A stretch of 64,000 nucleotides of DNA from Primula veris (Eukaryota; Streptophyta; Magnoliopsida; Ericales; Primulaceae), in the NCBI GenBank assembly GCA_963682055.1, contig OY821747.1, forward strand, positions 20,014,258 through 20,078,257, read 5' to 3'. Under the pieces are notes generated by a model, which made no database searches, was not told where the DNA came from, and saw nothing but the letters and a program-made list of their open reading frames with translations. Below are positions 26,301 through 36,300 of this stretch, piece by piece. Position numbers and translations under genes: made by a program. How positions within the stretch are numbered: position 1 is the first letter of the stretch; each line of letters opens with the position of its first letter.

Positions 26301-28700
26301 GAAAAAAAATGAGGAATATTCCCTACATATGCAAGAACATTATCTAAACCCTAAACCAGAAACCCTAAACCCTGAAACCAGAACCCTAAACCCGAAAACT
26401 TATAAATATAAACAAAATGTTGAAAAACAAAAAAGTCGGTAGAAACCGTGTACTATAGGCCATAAATCCAAGAAAAAAATGAGGAATATTCCCTACATAT
26501 GCAAGAACATTACCTAAACCCTAAACCTGAAACCCTAAACCCTAAAACCAAAACCCTAAACCCTAAAACCTATAAATATAAATAAAATGTGGAAAAACAA
26601 AAAAGTCGGTAGAAACTGTGTACTATAAGCCATAAATCCAAGAAAAAAAATGAGGAATATTCCCTACATATGCAAGAACATTACCTAAAACCTAAAACTA
26701 AAACCCTAAACCCTAAAACCAAAACCCCAAACCCTAAACCATACAAATATAAATAAAATGTCAAAAAACAAAAAAGTCGGTAAAACCCGTGTACTATTGG
26801 CCATAAATCCAAGAAAAAAAATGTGGAATATTCCCTACATATGCAAGAACATTACCTAAACCCTAAACCAGAAACCCTAAACCCTGAAACCAAAACCCTA
26901 AATCCTAAAACTTATAAATATAAACAAAATGTCGAAAAACAAAAAAGTCGGTAGAAACCGTGTACTATAGGCCATAAATCCAAGAAAAAAAAAAGTGGAA
27001 TATTCCCTATATATGCAAGAACATTACCTAAACCCTAAACCTGAAACCCTAAACCCTAAAACCAAAACCCTAAAACCTATAAATATAAACAAAATGTCGA
27101 AAAACAAAAAAGTCGGTAGAAACGCGTACTATAGGCCATAAATCCAAGAAAAAAAATGTGGAATATTCCCTACATATGCAAGAACATTACCTAAACCCTA
27201 AAACTAAAACCCTAAACCCTAAAACCAAAACCCTAAACCCTAAACCCTAAAACCTATAAATATAAACAAAATGTCGAAAAACAAAAAAGTCGGTAGAAAT
27301 CGTGTACTATAGGCCATAAATCCAAGAAAAAAAATGTGGAATATTCCCTACATATACAAGAACATTACCTAAACCCTAAACCTGAAACCCTAAACCCTGA
27401 AACCAAAACCCTAAACACTAAAACTTATAAATATAAACAAAATGTCGAAAAACAAAAAAGTCGGTAGAAACCGTGTACTAAGGCCATAAATACAAGAAAA
27501 AAATGAGGAATATTCCCTACATATGCAAGAACATTACCTAAACCCTAAAACCAAAACCCTAAACCCTAAAACCTATAAATATAAACAAAATGTCGAAAAA
27601 CAAAAAAGTCGGTAGAAACCGTGTACTATAGGCCATAAATCCAAGAAAAAAAATGAGGAATATTCTCACATATGCAAGAACATTACCTAAACCCTAAAAC
27701 TAAAACCCTAAACCCTAAAACCAAAACCCTAAACCCTAAACCATACAAATATAAATAAAATGTCAAAAAACAAAAAAGTCGAGAAAACCCGTGTACTATT
27801 GGCCATAAATCCAAAAAAAAAAATGTGGAATATTCCCTACATATGCAAGAACATTACCTAAACCCTAAACCAGAAACCTTAAACCCTGAAACCAAAACCC
27901 TAAATCCTAAAACTTATTAATATAAACAAAATGTCGAAAAACAAAAAAGTCGGTAGAAACCGTGTACTATAGGCCATAAATCCAAGAAAAAAAAATGTGG
28001 AATATTCCCTACATATGCAAGAACATTACCTAAACCCTAAACCTGAAACCCTAAACCCTAAAACAAAAACCTTAAACCCTAAACCCTAAAACCTATAAAT
28101 ATAAACAAAATGTCGAAAAACAAAAAAGTCGGTAGAAACCGTATACTATAGGCCATAAATCCAAGAAAAAAAATGAGGAATATTCCCTACATATGCAAGA
28201 ACATTATCTAAACCCTAAACCAGAAACCCTAAACCCTGAAACCAGAACCCTAAACCCGAAAACTTATAAATATAAACAAAATGTTGAAAAACAAAAAAGT
28301 CGGTAGAAACCGTGTACTATAGGCCATAAATCCAAGAAAAAAATGAGGAATATTCCCTACATATGCAAGAACATTACCTAAACCCTAAACCTGAAACCCT
28401 AAACCCTAAAACCAAAACCCTAAACCCTAAAACCTATAAATATAAATAAAATGTGGAAAAACAAAAAAGTCGGTAGAAACTGTGTACTATAAGCCATAAA
28501 TCGAAGAAAAAAAATGAGGAATATTCCCTACATATGCAAGAACATTACCTAAAACCTAAAACTAAAACCCTAAACCCTAAAACCAAAACCCCAAACCCTA
28601 AACCATACAAATATAAATAAAATGTCAAAAAACAAAAAAGTCGGTAAAACCCATGTACTATTGGCCATAAATCCAAGAAAAAAAATGTGGAATATTCCCT
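26301..28700 (+). repeat. Last marker super-units of the left domain (1,864 bp spacing)
   Basis: Marks at 26052 and 27916 (TTATTAATATAAAC), and at 26339 and 28204 (ACATTATCTAAACC), are 1,864 bp apart, close to the 1,878 bp spacing at 10482-12360. One copy has AAACGCGTAC (27121) and one has CCAAAAAAAAAAATG (27813). The cassette ends near 28.6 kb. Confidence 0.85.
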
Positions 28701-29616
28701 ACATATGCAAGAACATTACCTAAACCCTAAACCTGAAACCCTAAACCCTGAAACCAAAACCCTAAACCCTAAAACTTATAAATATAAACAAAATGTCGAA
28801 AAACAAAAAAGTCGGTAGAAACCGTGTACTATAGGCCATAAATCCAAGAAAAAAATGAGGAATATTCCCTACATATGCAAGAACGTTACCTAAACCCTAA
28901 AACCAAAACCCTAAACCCTAAAACCTATAAATATAAACAAAATGTCGAAAAACGAAAAAGTCGGTAGAAACCGTGTACTATAGGCCATAAATCCAAGAAA
29001 AAAAATGAGGAATATTTTCTACATATGCAAGAACATTACCTAAACCCTAAAACTAAAACCCTAAACCCTAAAACCAAAACCCTAAACCCTAAACCATACA
29101 AATATAAATAAAATGTCAAAAAACAAAAAAGTCGGTAAAACCCGTGTACTATTGGCCATAAATACAAGAAAAAAAATGTGGAATATTCCCTACATATGCA
29201 ACAACATTACCTAAACCCTAAACCAGAAACCCTAAACCCTGAAACCAAAACCCTAAATCCTAAAACTTATAAATATAAACAAAATGTCGAAAAACAAAAA
29301 AGTCGGTAGAAACCGTGTACTAGCCATAAATCCAAGAAAAAAAAATGTGGAATATTCCCTACATATGCAAGAACATTACCTAAACCCTAAACCTGAAACC
29401 CTAAAACCAAAACCCTAAAACCTATAAATATAAACAAAATGTCGAAAAACAAAAAAGTCGGTAGAAACCGTGTACTATAGGCCATAAATCCAAGAAAAAA
29501 AATGAGGAATATTCCCTACATATGCAAGAACATTACCTAAACCCTAAAACTAAAACCCTAAACCCTAAAACCAAAACCCTAAACCCTAAACCCTAAAACC
29601 TATAAATATAAACAAA
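28540..29616 (+). repeat. CCCATGT/ACGTTACC cassette (first of four copies)
   Basis: A B monomer with AAAACCCATGTAC (28651) is followed by a monomer ending GAACGTTACC (28881). The pair recurs at 34216/34446, 35554/35784 and 40116/40346, at steps of +5,565, +1,338 and +4,562 bp. ACGTTACC also appears alone at 48086. A nearby monomer has a 3-bp core loss (GTACTAGCC, 29320). Confidence 0.87.
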
Positions 29617-29787
29617 ATGTCGAAAAACAAAAAAGTCGGTAGAAATCGTGTACTATAGGCCATAAATCCAAGAAAAAAAATGTGGAATATTCCCTACATA
29701 TGCAAGAACATTACCTAAACCCTAAACCTGAAACCCTAAACCCTGAAACCAAAACCCTAAACCCTAAAACTTATAAATATAAACAAA
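29617..29787 (+). repeat. Type D satellite monomer
   Basis: The diagnostic change is AGAAATCGTGTACTATAGG, with T in place of the C found in type A. It has an A8 tract and ends in GTGG before AATATTCC. It is normally preceded by the telomere module ending CCCTAAACCCTAAAACC and followed by CCTGAAACCCTAAACCCTG. The C-to-T change is silent in the short ATG frame (AAC to AAT, both Asn) but breaks the CGGT/ACCG dyad seen in type A. Confidence 0.9.
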
Positions 29788-29950
29788 ATGTTGAAAAACA
29801 AAAAAGTCGGTAGAAACCGTGTACTATAGGCCATAAATCCAAGAAAAAAATGAGGAATATTCCCTACATATGCAAGAACATTACCTAAACCTGAAATCCT
29901 AAACCCTAAAACCAAAACCCTAAACCCTAAAACCTATAAATATAAACAAA
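29788..29950 (+). repeat. Type E satellite monomer
   Basis: This type starts ATGTTGAAAAAC, keeps AGAAACCGTGTACTATAGG, and has a shortened A7 tract followed by ATGAGG. The telomere module after it has the diagnostic CCTAAACCTGAAATCC. That module is a useful landmark: copies lie near 1504, 4841, 8416, 15870, 21142, 23504, 29879, 31740, 34940, 36290, 37640, 41350, 42360, 45900, 49080 and 53640. Confidence 0.9.
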
Positions 29951-30121
29951 ATGTTGAAAAACAAAAAAGTCGGTAGAAACTGTGTACTATATGCCATAAA
30001 TCCAAGAAAAAAAATGAGGAATATTCCCTACATATGCAAGAACATTACCTAAACCCTAAAACAAAAACCCTAAACCCTAAAACCAAAACCCTAAACCCTA
30101 AACCATACAAATATAAATAAA
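29951..30121 (+). repeat. Type C satellite monomer
   Basis: This type starts ATGTTGAAAAAC and carries AGAAACTGTGTACTATATGCC and an A8 tract followed by ATGAGG. The G-to-T change in TATATGCC removes the TAG stop that ends the 13-codon frame in type A, so the frame runs on through the core to the TAA in ACCTAAACCC. In this copy the following module contains AAACAAAAACCC in place of the more common AAACTAAAACCC. Confidence 0.88.
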
Positions 30122-30292
30122 ATGTCAAAAAACAAAAAAGTCGGTAAAACCCGTGTACTATTGGCCATAAATCCAAGAAAAAAAATGTGGAATATTCCCT
30201 ACATATGCAAGAACATTACCTAAACCCTAAACCAGAAACCCTAAACCCTGAAACCGAAACCCTAAATCCTAAAACTTATAAATATAAACAAA
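30122..30292 (+). repeat. Type B satellite monomer
   Basis: This is the most distinctive type. It is preceded by ACCATACAAATATAAATAAAATG in place of the usual CTATAAATATAAACAAAATG, starts ATGTCAAAAAAC, and carries GGTAAAACCCGTGTACTATTGGCC. The preceding change turns TATAAATATAAAC into AAATATAAATAAAA, which removes the canonical TATA motif and creates AATAAA. The TAG stop is also lost (CTATTG), leaving a frame of about 33 codons; an example is 1747-1848. Type B works well as a phase marker because it occurs once per HOR almost everywhere in the window. Confidence 0.9.
30277..30284 (+). promoter_or_regulatory. TATA-box-like motif TATAAATA (representative copy)
   Basis: TATAAATA matches the plant TATA-box consensus and lies just upstream of the conserved ATG at 30293. 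The motif is present in most monomers except type B. Satellite arrays are often transcribed at low level, but nothing here shows transcription, and A/T-rich DNA produces this motif easily. It is listed as a sequence match only. Confidence 0.3.
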
Positions 30293-30334
30293 ATGTCGAA
30301 AAACAAAAAAGTCGGTAGAAACCGTGTACTATAG
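30293..30334 (+). other. 13-codon ATG frame within the core (representative copy, not called as a gene)
   Basis: From the conserved ATG, type A, A' and D cores read MSKNKKVGRNRVL and then stop at TAG. Types B and C lose the stop and read on to a TAA in the telomere module. The frame recurs hundreds of times only because the monomer does. The A-tract length varies between A7 and A9 and shifts the downstream frame, so there is no consistent longer product. I do not propose a protein. Confidence 0.2.
30313..30324 (+). repeat. CGGT-AGAA-ACCG dyad in the core (representative copy)
   Basis: A 4-bp inverted repeat with a 4-nt spacer is present in type A, A' and E cores. Type D (AATCG) and type C (AACTG) each break one arm. 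Type B (CGGTAAAACCCG) keeps only CGG/CCG, with a longer spacer. It is too short to assert a function. Confidence 0.4.
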
Positions 30335-30360
30335 GCCATAAATCCAAGAAAAAAAAATGT

Positions 30361-30370
30361 GGAATATTCC
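30361..30370 (+). repeat. Perfect 10-bp palindrome GGAATATTCC (representative copy)
   Basis: GGAATATTCC equals its own reverse complement and is kept in most monomers of every type. It is followed after three bases by another palindrome, CATATG (30374-30379). Exceptions are scattered point changes: GAATAATCC near 803 and 4141, TTTCTAC near 29010, 34580 and 40480, TATACCC at 33581, 39481 and 44201, and ATTGCC near 53100. The 10-mer also fits two inverted heat-shock-element half sites (nGAAnnTTCn), one fewer than the three usually needed. Confidence 0.6.
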
Positions 30371-30390
30371 CTACATATGCAAGAACATTA

Positions 30391-30437
30391 CCTAAACCAT
30401 AAACCTGAAACCCTAAAACCAAAACCCTAAAACCTAT
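30391..30437 (-). repeat. Telomere-like module (representative copy)
   Basis: Between ACATTAC and the next TATAAATA lies a run of degenerate telomere units. On the minus strand these read as TTTAGGG, TTTCAGGG, TTTCAGG, TTTTAGGG and TTTTGG. This copy contains one substituted unit (ACCATAAACC) shared by the homologous copies at about 32251, 36797, 38151 and 42871. The module is the only part of the monomer whose length changes freely. Confidence 0.9.
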
Positions 30438-30450
30438 AAATATAAACAAA

Positions 30451-30628
30451 ATGTCGAAAAACAAAAAAGTCGGTAGAAACCGTGTACTATAGGCCATAAA
30501 TCCAAGAAAAAAAATGAGGAATATTCCCTACATATGCAAGAACATTACCTAAACCCTAAAACTAAAACCCTAAACCCTAAAACCAAAACCCTAAACCCTA
30601 AACCCTAAAACCTATAAATATAAACAAA
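30451..30628 (+). repeat. Type A' satellite monomer
   Basis: The core is like type A, but the A-tract is A8 and the flank is ATGAGG. The following module is longer (AAACTAAAACCCTAAACCC, then AAACCAAAACCC, then two or three CCCTAAA units), giving 178 bp. It normally sits between A and D. Confidence 0.87.
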
Positions 30629-31477
30629 ATGTCGAAAAACAAAAAAGTCGGTAGAAATCGTGTACTATAGGCCATAAATCCAAGAAAAAAAATGTGGAAT
30701 ATTCCCTACATATGCAAGAACATTACCTAAACCCTAAACCTGAAACCCTAAACCCTGAAACCAAAACCCTAAACCCTAAAACCTATAAATATAAACAAAA
30801 TGTTGAAAAACAAAAAAGTCGGTAGAAACTGTGTACTATATGCCATAAATCCAAGAAAAAAAATGAGGAATATTCCCTACATATGCAAGAACATTACCTA
30901 AACCCTAAACCTAAAACCCTAAACCCTAAAACCAAAACCCTAAACCCTAAACCATACAAATATAAATAAAATGTCAAAAAACAAAAAAGTCGGTAAAACC
31001 CGTGTACTATTGGCCATAAATCCAAGAAAAAAAATGTGGAATATTCCCTACATATGCAACAACATTACCTAAACCCTAAACCAGAAACCCTAAACCCTGA
31101 AACCAAAACCCTAAATCCTAAAACTTATAAATATAAACAAAATGTCGAAAAACAAAAAAGTCGGTAGAAACCGTGTACTATAGGCCATAAATCCAAGAAA
31201 AAAAAATGTGGAATATTCCCTACATATGCAAGAACATTACCTAAACCCTAAACCTGAAACCCTAAAACCAAAACCCTAAAACCTATAAATATAAACAAAA
31301 TGTCGAAAAACAAAAAAGTCGGTAGAAACCGTGTACTATAGGCCATAAATCCAAGAAAAAAAATGAGGAATATTCCCTACATATGCAAGAACATTACCTA
31401 AACCCTAAAACTAAAACCCTAAACCCTAAAACCAAAACCCTAAACCCTAAACCCTAAAACCTATAAATATAAACAAA

Positions 31478-33337
31478 ATGTCGAAAAACAAAAAAGTCGG
31501 TAGAAATCGTGTACTATAGGCCATAAATCCAAGAAAAAAAATGTGGAATATTCCCTACATATGCAAGAACATTACCTAAACCCTAAACCTGAAACCCTAA
31601 ACCCTGAAACCAAAACCCTAAACCCTAAAACTTATAAATATAAACAAAATGTTGAAAAACAAAAAAGTCGGTAGAAACCGTGTACTATAGGCCATAAATC
31701 CAAGAAAAAAATGAGGAATATTCCCTACATATGCAAGAACATTACCTAAACCTGAAATCCTAAACCCTAAAACCAAAACCCTAAACCCTAAAACCTATAA
31801 ATATAAACAAAATGTTGAAAAACAAAAAAGTCGGTAGAAACTGTGTACTATATGCCATAAATCCAAGAAAAAAAATGAGGAATATTCCCTACATATGCAA
31901 GAACATTACCTAAACCCTAAAACAAAAACCCTAAACCCTAAAACCAAAACCCTAAACCCTAAACCATACAAATATAAATAAAATGTCAAAAAACAAAAAA
32001 GTCGGTAAAACCCGTGTACTATTGGCCATAAATCCAAGAAAAAAATGTGGAATATTCCCTACATATGCAAGAACATTACCTAAACCCTAAACCAGAAACC
32101 CTAAACCCTGAAACCGAAACCCTAAATCCTAAAACTTATAAATATAAACAAAATGTCGAAAAACAAAAAAGTCGGTAGAAACCGTGTACTATAGGCCATA
32201 AATCCAAGAAAAAAAAATGTGGAATATTCCCTACATATGCAAGAACATTACCTAAACCATAAACCTGAAACCCTAAAACCAAAACCCTAAAACCTATAAA
32301 TATAAACAAAATGTCGAAAAACAAAAAAGTCGGTAGAAACCGTGTACTATAGGCCATAAATCCAAGAAAAAAAATGAGGAATATTCCCTACATATGCAAG
32401 AACATTACCTAAACCCTAAAACTAAAACCCTAAACCCTAAAACCAAAACCCTAAACCCTAAACCCTAAAACCTATAAATATAAACAAAATGTCGAAAAAC
32501 AAAAAAGTCGGTAGAAATCGTGTACTATAGGCCATAAATCCAAGAAAAAAAATGTGGAATATTCCCTACATATGCAAGAACATTACCTAAACCCTAAACC
32601 TGAAACCCTAAACCCTGAAACCAAAACCCTAAACCCTAAAACCTATAAATATAAACAAAATGTTGAAAAACAAAAAAGTCGGTAGAAACTGTGTACTATA
32701 TGCCATAAATCCAAGAAAAAAAATGAGGAATATTCCCTACATATGCAAGAACATTACCTAAACCCTAAAACTAAAACCCTAAACCCTAAAACCAAAACCC
32801 TAAACCCTAAACCATACAAATATAAATAAAATGTCAAAAAACAAAAAAGTCGGTAAAACCCGTGTACTATTGGCCATAAATCCAAGAAAAAAAATGTGGA
32901 ATATTCCCTACATATGCAACAACATTACCTAAACCCTAAACCAGAAACCCTAAACCCTGAAACCAAAACCCTAAATCCTAATACTTATAAATATAAACAA
33001 AATGTCGAAAAACAAAAAAGTCGGTAGAAACCGTGTACTATAGGCCATAAATCCAAGAAAAAAAAATGTGGAATATTCCCTACATATGCAAGAACATTAC
33101 CTAAACCCTAAACCTGAAACCCTAAAACCAAAACCCTAAAACCTATAAATATAAACAAAATGTCGAAAAACAAAAAAGTCGGTAGAAACCGTGTACTATA
33201 GGCCATAAATCCAAGAAAAAAAATGAGGAATATTCCCTACATATGCAAGAACATTACCTAAACCCTAAAACTAAAACCCTAAACCCTAAAACCAAAACCC
33301 TAAACCCTAAACCCTAAAACCTATAAATATAAACAAA
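31478..33337 (+). repeat. Eleven-monomer HOR, copy 2 (1,860 bp)
   Basis: This is a near-identical tandem copy of 29617-31477. It is one A shorter in the A-tract at 32040, and has CCTAATACTTAT at 32976 where copy 1 has CCTAAAACTTAT. Likeness to copy 1 continues to about 33480, where the module switches from CCCTAAACCC to CCCTAAATCC. Confidence 0.92.
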
Positions 33338-36300
33338 ATGTCGAAAAACAAAAAAGTCGGTAGAAATCGTGTACTATAGGCCATAAATCCAAGAAAAAAA
33401 ATGTGGAATATTCCCTACATATGCAAGAACATTACCTAAACCCTAAACCTGAAACCCTAAACCCTGAAACCAAAACCCTAAATCCTAAAACTTATAAATA
33501 TAAACAAAATGTCGAAAAACAAAAAAGTCGGTAGAAACCGTGTACTATAGGCCATAAATCCAAGAAAAAAAAATGTGGAATATACCCTACATATGCAAGA
33601 ACATTACCTAAACCCTAAACCTGAAACCCTAAAACCAAAACCCTAAAACCTATAAATATAAACAAAATGTCGAAAAACAAAAAAGTCGGTAGAAACCGTG
33701 TACTATAGGCCATAAATCCAAGAAAAAAAATGAGGAATATTCCCTACATATGCAAGAACATTACCTAAACCCTAAAACTAAAACCCTAAACCCTAAAACC
33801 AAAACCTTAAACCCTAAACCCTAAAACCTATAAATATAAACAAAATGTCGAAAAACAAAAAAGTCGGTAGAAATCGTGTACTATAGGCCATAAATCCAAG
33901 AAAAAAAATGTGGAATATTCCCTACATATGCAAGAACATTACCTAAACCCTAAACCTGAAACCCTAAACCCTAAAACCAAAACCCTAAACCCTAAAACCT
34001 ATAAATATAAATAAAATGTGGAAAAACAAAAAAGTCGGTAGAAACTGTGTACTATAAGCCATAAATCCAAGAAAAAAAATGAGGAATATTCCCTACATAT
34101 GCAAGAACATTACCTAAAACCTAAAACTAAAACCCTAAACCCTAAAACCAAAACCCCAAACCCTAAACCATACAAATATAAATAAAATGTCAAAAAACAA
34201 AAAAGTCGGTAAAACCCATGTACTATTGGCCATAAATCCAAGAAAAAAAATGTGGAATATTCCCTACATATGCAAGAACATTACCTAAACCCTAAACCTG
34301 AAACCCTAAACCCTGAAACCAAAACCCTAAACCCTAAAACTTATAAATATAAACAAAATGTCGAAAAACAAAAAAGTCGGTAGAAACCGTGTACTATAGG
34401 CCATAAATCCAAGAAAAAAATGAGGAATATTCCCTACATATGCAAGAACGTTACCTAAACCCTAAAACCAAAACCCTAAACCCTAAAACCTATAAATATA
34501 AACAAAATGTCGAAAAACGAAAAAGTCGGTAGAAACCGTGTACTATAGGCCATAAATCCAAGAAAAAAAATGAGGAATATTTTCTACATATGCAAGAACA
34601 TTACCTAAACCCTAAAACTAAAACCCTAAACCCTAAAACCAAAACCCTAAACCCTAAAACCTATAAATATAAACAAAATGTCGAAAAACAAAAAAGTCGG
34701 TAGAAATCGTGTACTATAGGCCATAAATCCAAGAAAAAAAATGTGGAATATTCCCTACATATGCAAGAACATTACCTAAACCCTAAACCTGAAACCCTAA
34801 ACCCTGAAACCAAAACCCTAAACCCTAAAACTTATAAATATAAACAAAATGTTGAAAAACAAAAAAGTCGGTAGAAACCGTGTACTATAGGCCATAAATC
34901 CAAGAAAAAAATGAGGAATATTCCCTACATATGCAAGAACATTACCTAAACCTGAAATCCTAAACCCTAAAACCAAAACCCTAAACCCTAAAACCTATAA
35001 ATATAAACAAAATGTTGAAAAACAAAAAAGTCGGTAGAAACTGTGTACTATATGCCATAAATCCAAGAAAAAAAATGAGGAATATTCCCTACATATGCAA
35101 GAACATTACCTAAACCCTAAAACAAAAACCCTAAACCCTAAAACCAAAACCCTAAACCCTAAACCATACAAATATAAATAAAATGTCAAAAAACAAAAAA
35201 GTCGGTAAAACCCGTGTACTATTGGCCATAAATCCAAGAAAAAAAATGTGGAATATTCCCTACATATGCAAGAACATTACCTAAACCCTAAACCTGAAAC
35301 CCTAAACCCTAAAACCAAAACCCTAAACCCTAAAACCTATAAATATAAATAAAATGTGGAAAAACAAAAAAGTCGGTAGAAACTGTGTACTATAAGCCAT
35401 AAATCCAAGAAAAAAAATGAGGAATATTCCCTACATATGCAAGAACATTACCTAAAACCTAAAACTAAAACCCTAAACCCTAAAACCAAAACCCCAAACC
35501 CTAAACCATACAAATATAAATAAAATGTCAAAAAACAAAAAAGTCGGTAAAACCCATGTACTATTGGCCATAAATCCAAGAAAAAAAATGTGGAATATTC
35601 CCTACATATGCAAGAACATTACCTAAACCCTAAACCTGAAACCCTAAACCCTGAAACCAAAACCCTAAACCCTAAAACTTATAAATATAAACAAAATGTC
35701 GAAAAACAAAAAAGTCGGTAGAAACCGTGTACTATAGGCCATAAATCCAAGAAAAAAATGAGGAATATTCCCTACATATGCAAGAACGTTACCTAAACCC
35801 TAAAACCAAAACCCTAAACCCTAAAACCTATAAATATAAACAAAATGTCGAAAAACAAAAAAGTCGGTAGAAACCGTGTACTATAGGCCATAAATCCAAG
35901 AAAAAAAATGAGGAATATTCCCTACATATGCAAGAACATTACCTAAACCCTAAAACTAAAACCCTAAACCCTAAAACCAAAACCCTAAACCCTAAACCCT
36001 AAAACCTATAAATATAAACAAAATGTCGAAAAACAAAAAAGTCGGTAGAAATCGTGTACTATAGGCCATAAATCCAAGAAAAAAAATGTGGAATATTCCC
36101 TACATATGCAAGAACATTACCTAAACCCTAAACCTGAAACCCTAAACCCTGAAACCAAAACCCTAAACCCTAAAACTTATAAATATAAACAAAATGTTGA
36201 AAAACAAAAAAGTCGGTAGAAACCGTGTACTATAGGCCATAAATCCAAGAAAAAAATGAGGAATATTCCCTACATATGCAAGAACATTACCTAAACCTGA

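Larger units (their letters stand above)
30293..30450 (+). repeat. Type A satellite monomer
   Basis: This type is preceded by CCTAAAACTTATAAATATAAAC and starts ATGTCGAAAAAC. It carries AGAAACCGTGTACTATAGG and the longest A-tract (A9), followed by TGTGG. Its core is the likely ancestral form, because it keeps the CGGT/ACCG dyad and differs least from the other types; this is my inference. The telomere module after it is short (CCTGAAACCCTAAAACC), giving a 158 bp monomer. Confidence 0.88.
29617..30628 (+). repeat. Reference six-monomer higher-order repeat (D-E-C-B-A-A'), 1,012 bp
   Basis: This is the cleanest example of the basic HOR. Phased on the conserved ATG, its monomers begin at 29617 (D, 171 bp), 29788 (E, 163), 29951 (C, 171), 30122 (B, 171), 30293 (A, 158) and 30451 (A', 178); the next D begins at 30629. 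The types differ by linked diagnostic changes in the core (AAATCG, AAACCG, AAACTG or AAACCCG before TGTAC; ATAGG, ATATG or ATTGG after it; GTGG or GAGG before AATATTCC; A7, A8 or A9) and in the telomere-like module that follows. The same order recurs across the window. Type B ATG positions at 735, 1747, 2910, 4073 and 5094 show spacings of 1,012, 1,163, 1,163 and 1,021 bp. Confidence 0.93.
29617..31477 (+). repeat. Eleven-monomer HOR, copy 1 (1,861 bp)
   Basis: The order is D-E-C-B-A-A'-D-C-B-A-A', which is a 6-mer plus a 5-mer lacking E. It repeats directly at 31478. Private marks are CTGAAACCGAAACCC (30251) and CCTAAACCATAAACC (30391). Confidence 0.92.

Noticed and set aside
30277..30290. 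Yeast-type replication origin consensus on the minus strand (GTTTATATTTAT)
   Set aside because: It matches at about 10 of 11 positions, but the consensus is specific to budding yeast and any A/T-rich repeat gives near matches. The telomere type does not suggest yeast.
30313..30334. CENP-B box or other known centromere-protein site
   Set aside because: I looked for the CENP-B box pattern (TTCG and CGGG at its fixed spacing) around CGGTAGAAACCG and did not find it. A monomer size near 170 bp fits centromeric satellites but is not proof.
30374..30379. E-box-like CATATG as a transcription-factor site
   Set aside because: A 6-bp palindrome next to GGAATATTCC is part of the conserved core. It is too short to support a regulator on its own.
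30276..30497. Minus-strand open frame of 73 codons, hydrophobic and Phe-rich; repeated at 32136-32357, 36682-36903, 38036-38257 and 42756-42977
   Set aside because: It is the reverse strand of an A-A' monomer pair. The Phe and Leu come from A-tracts read as T-tracts, and the five copies are explained by the +1,860, +5,900 and +4,720 bp DNA duplications. It appears only where one unit reads CCATAAACC, and no selection for coding is visible.
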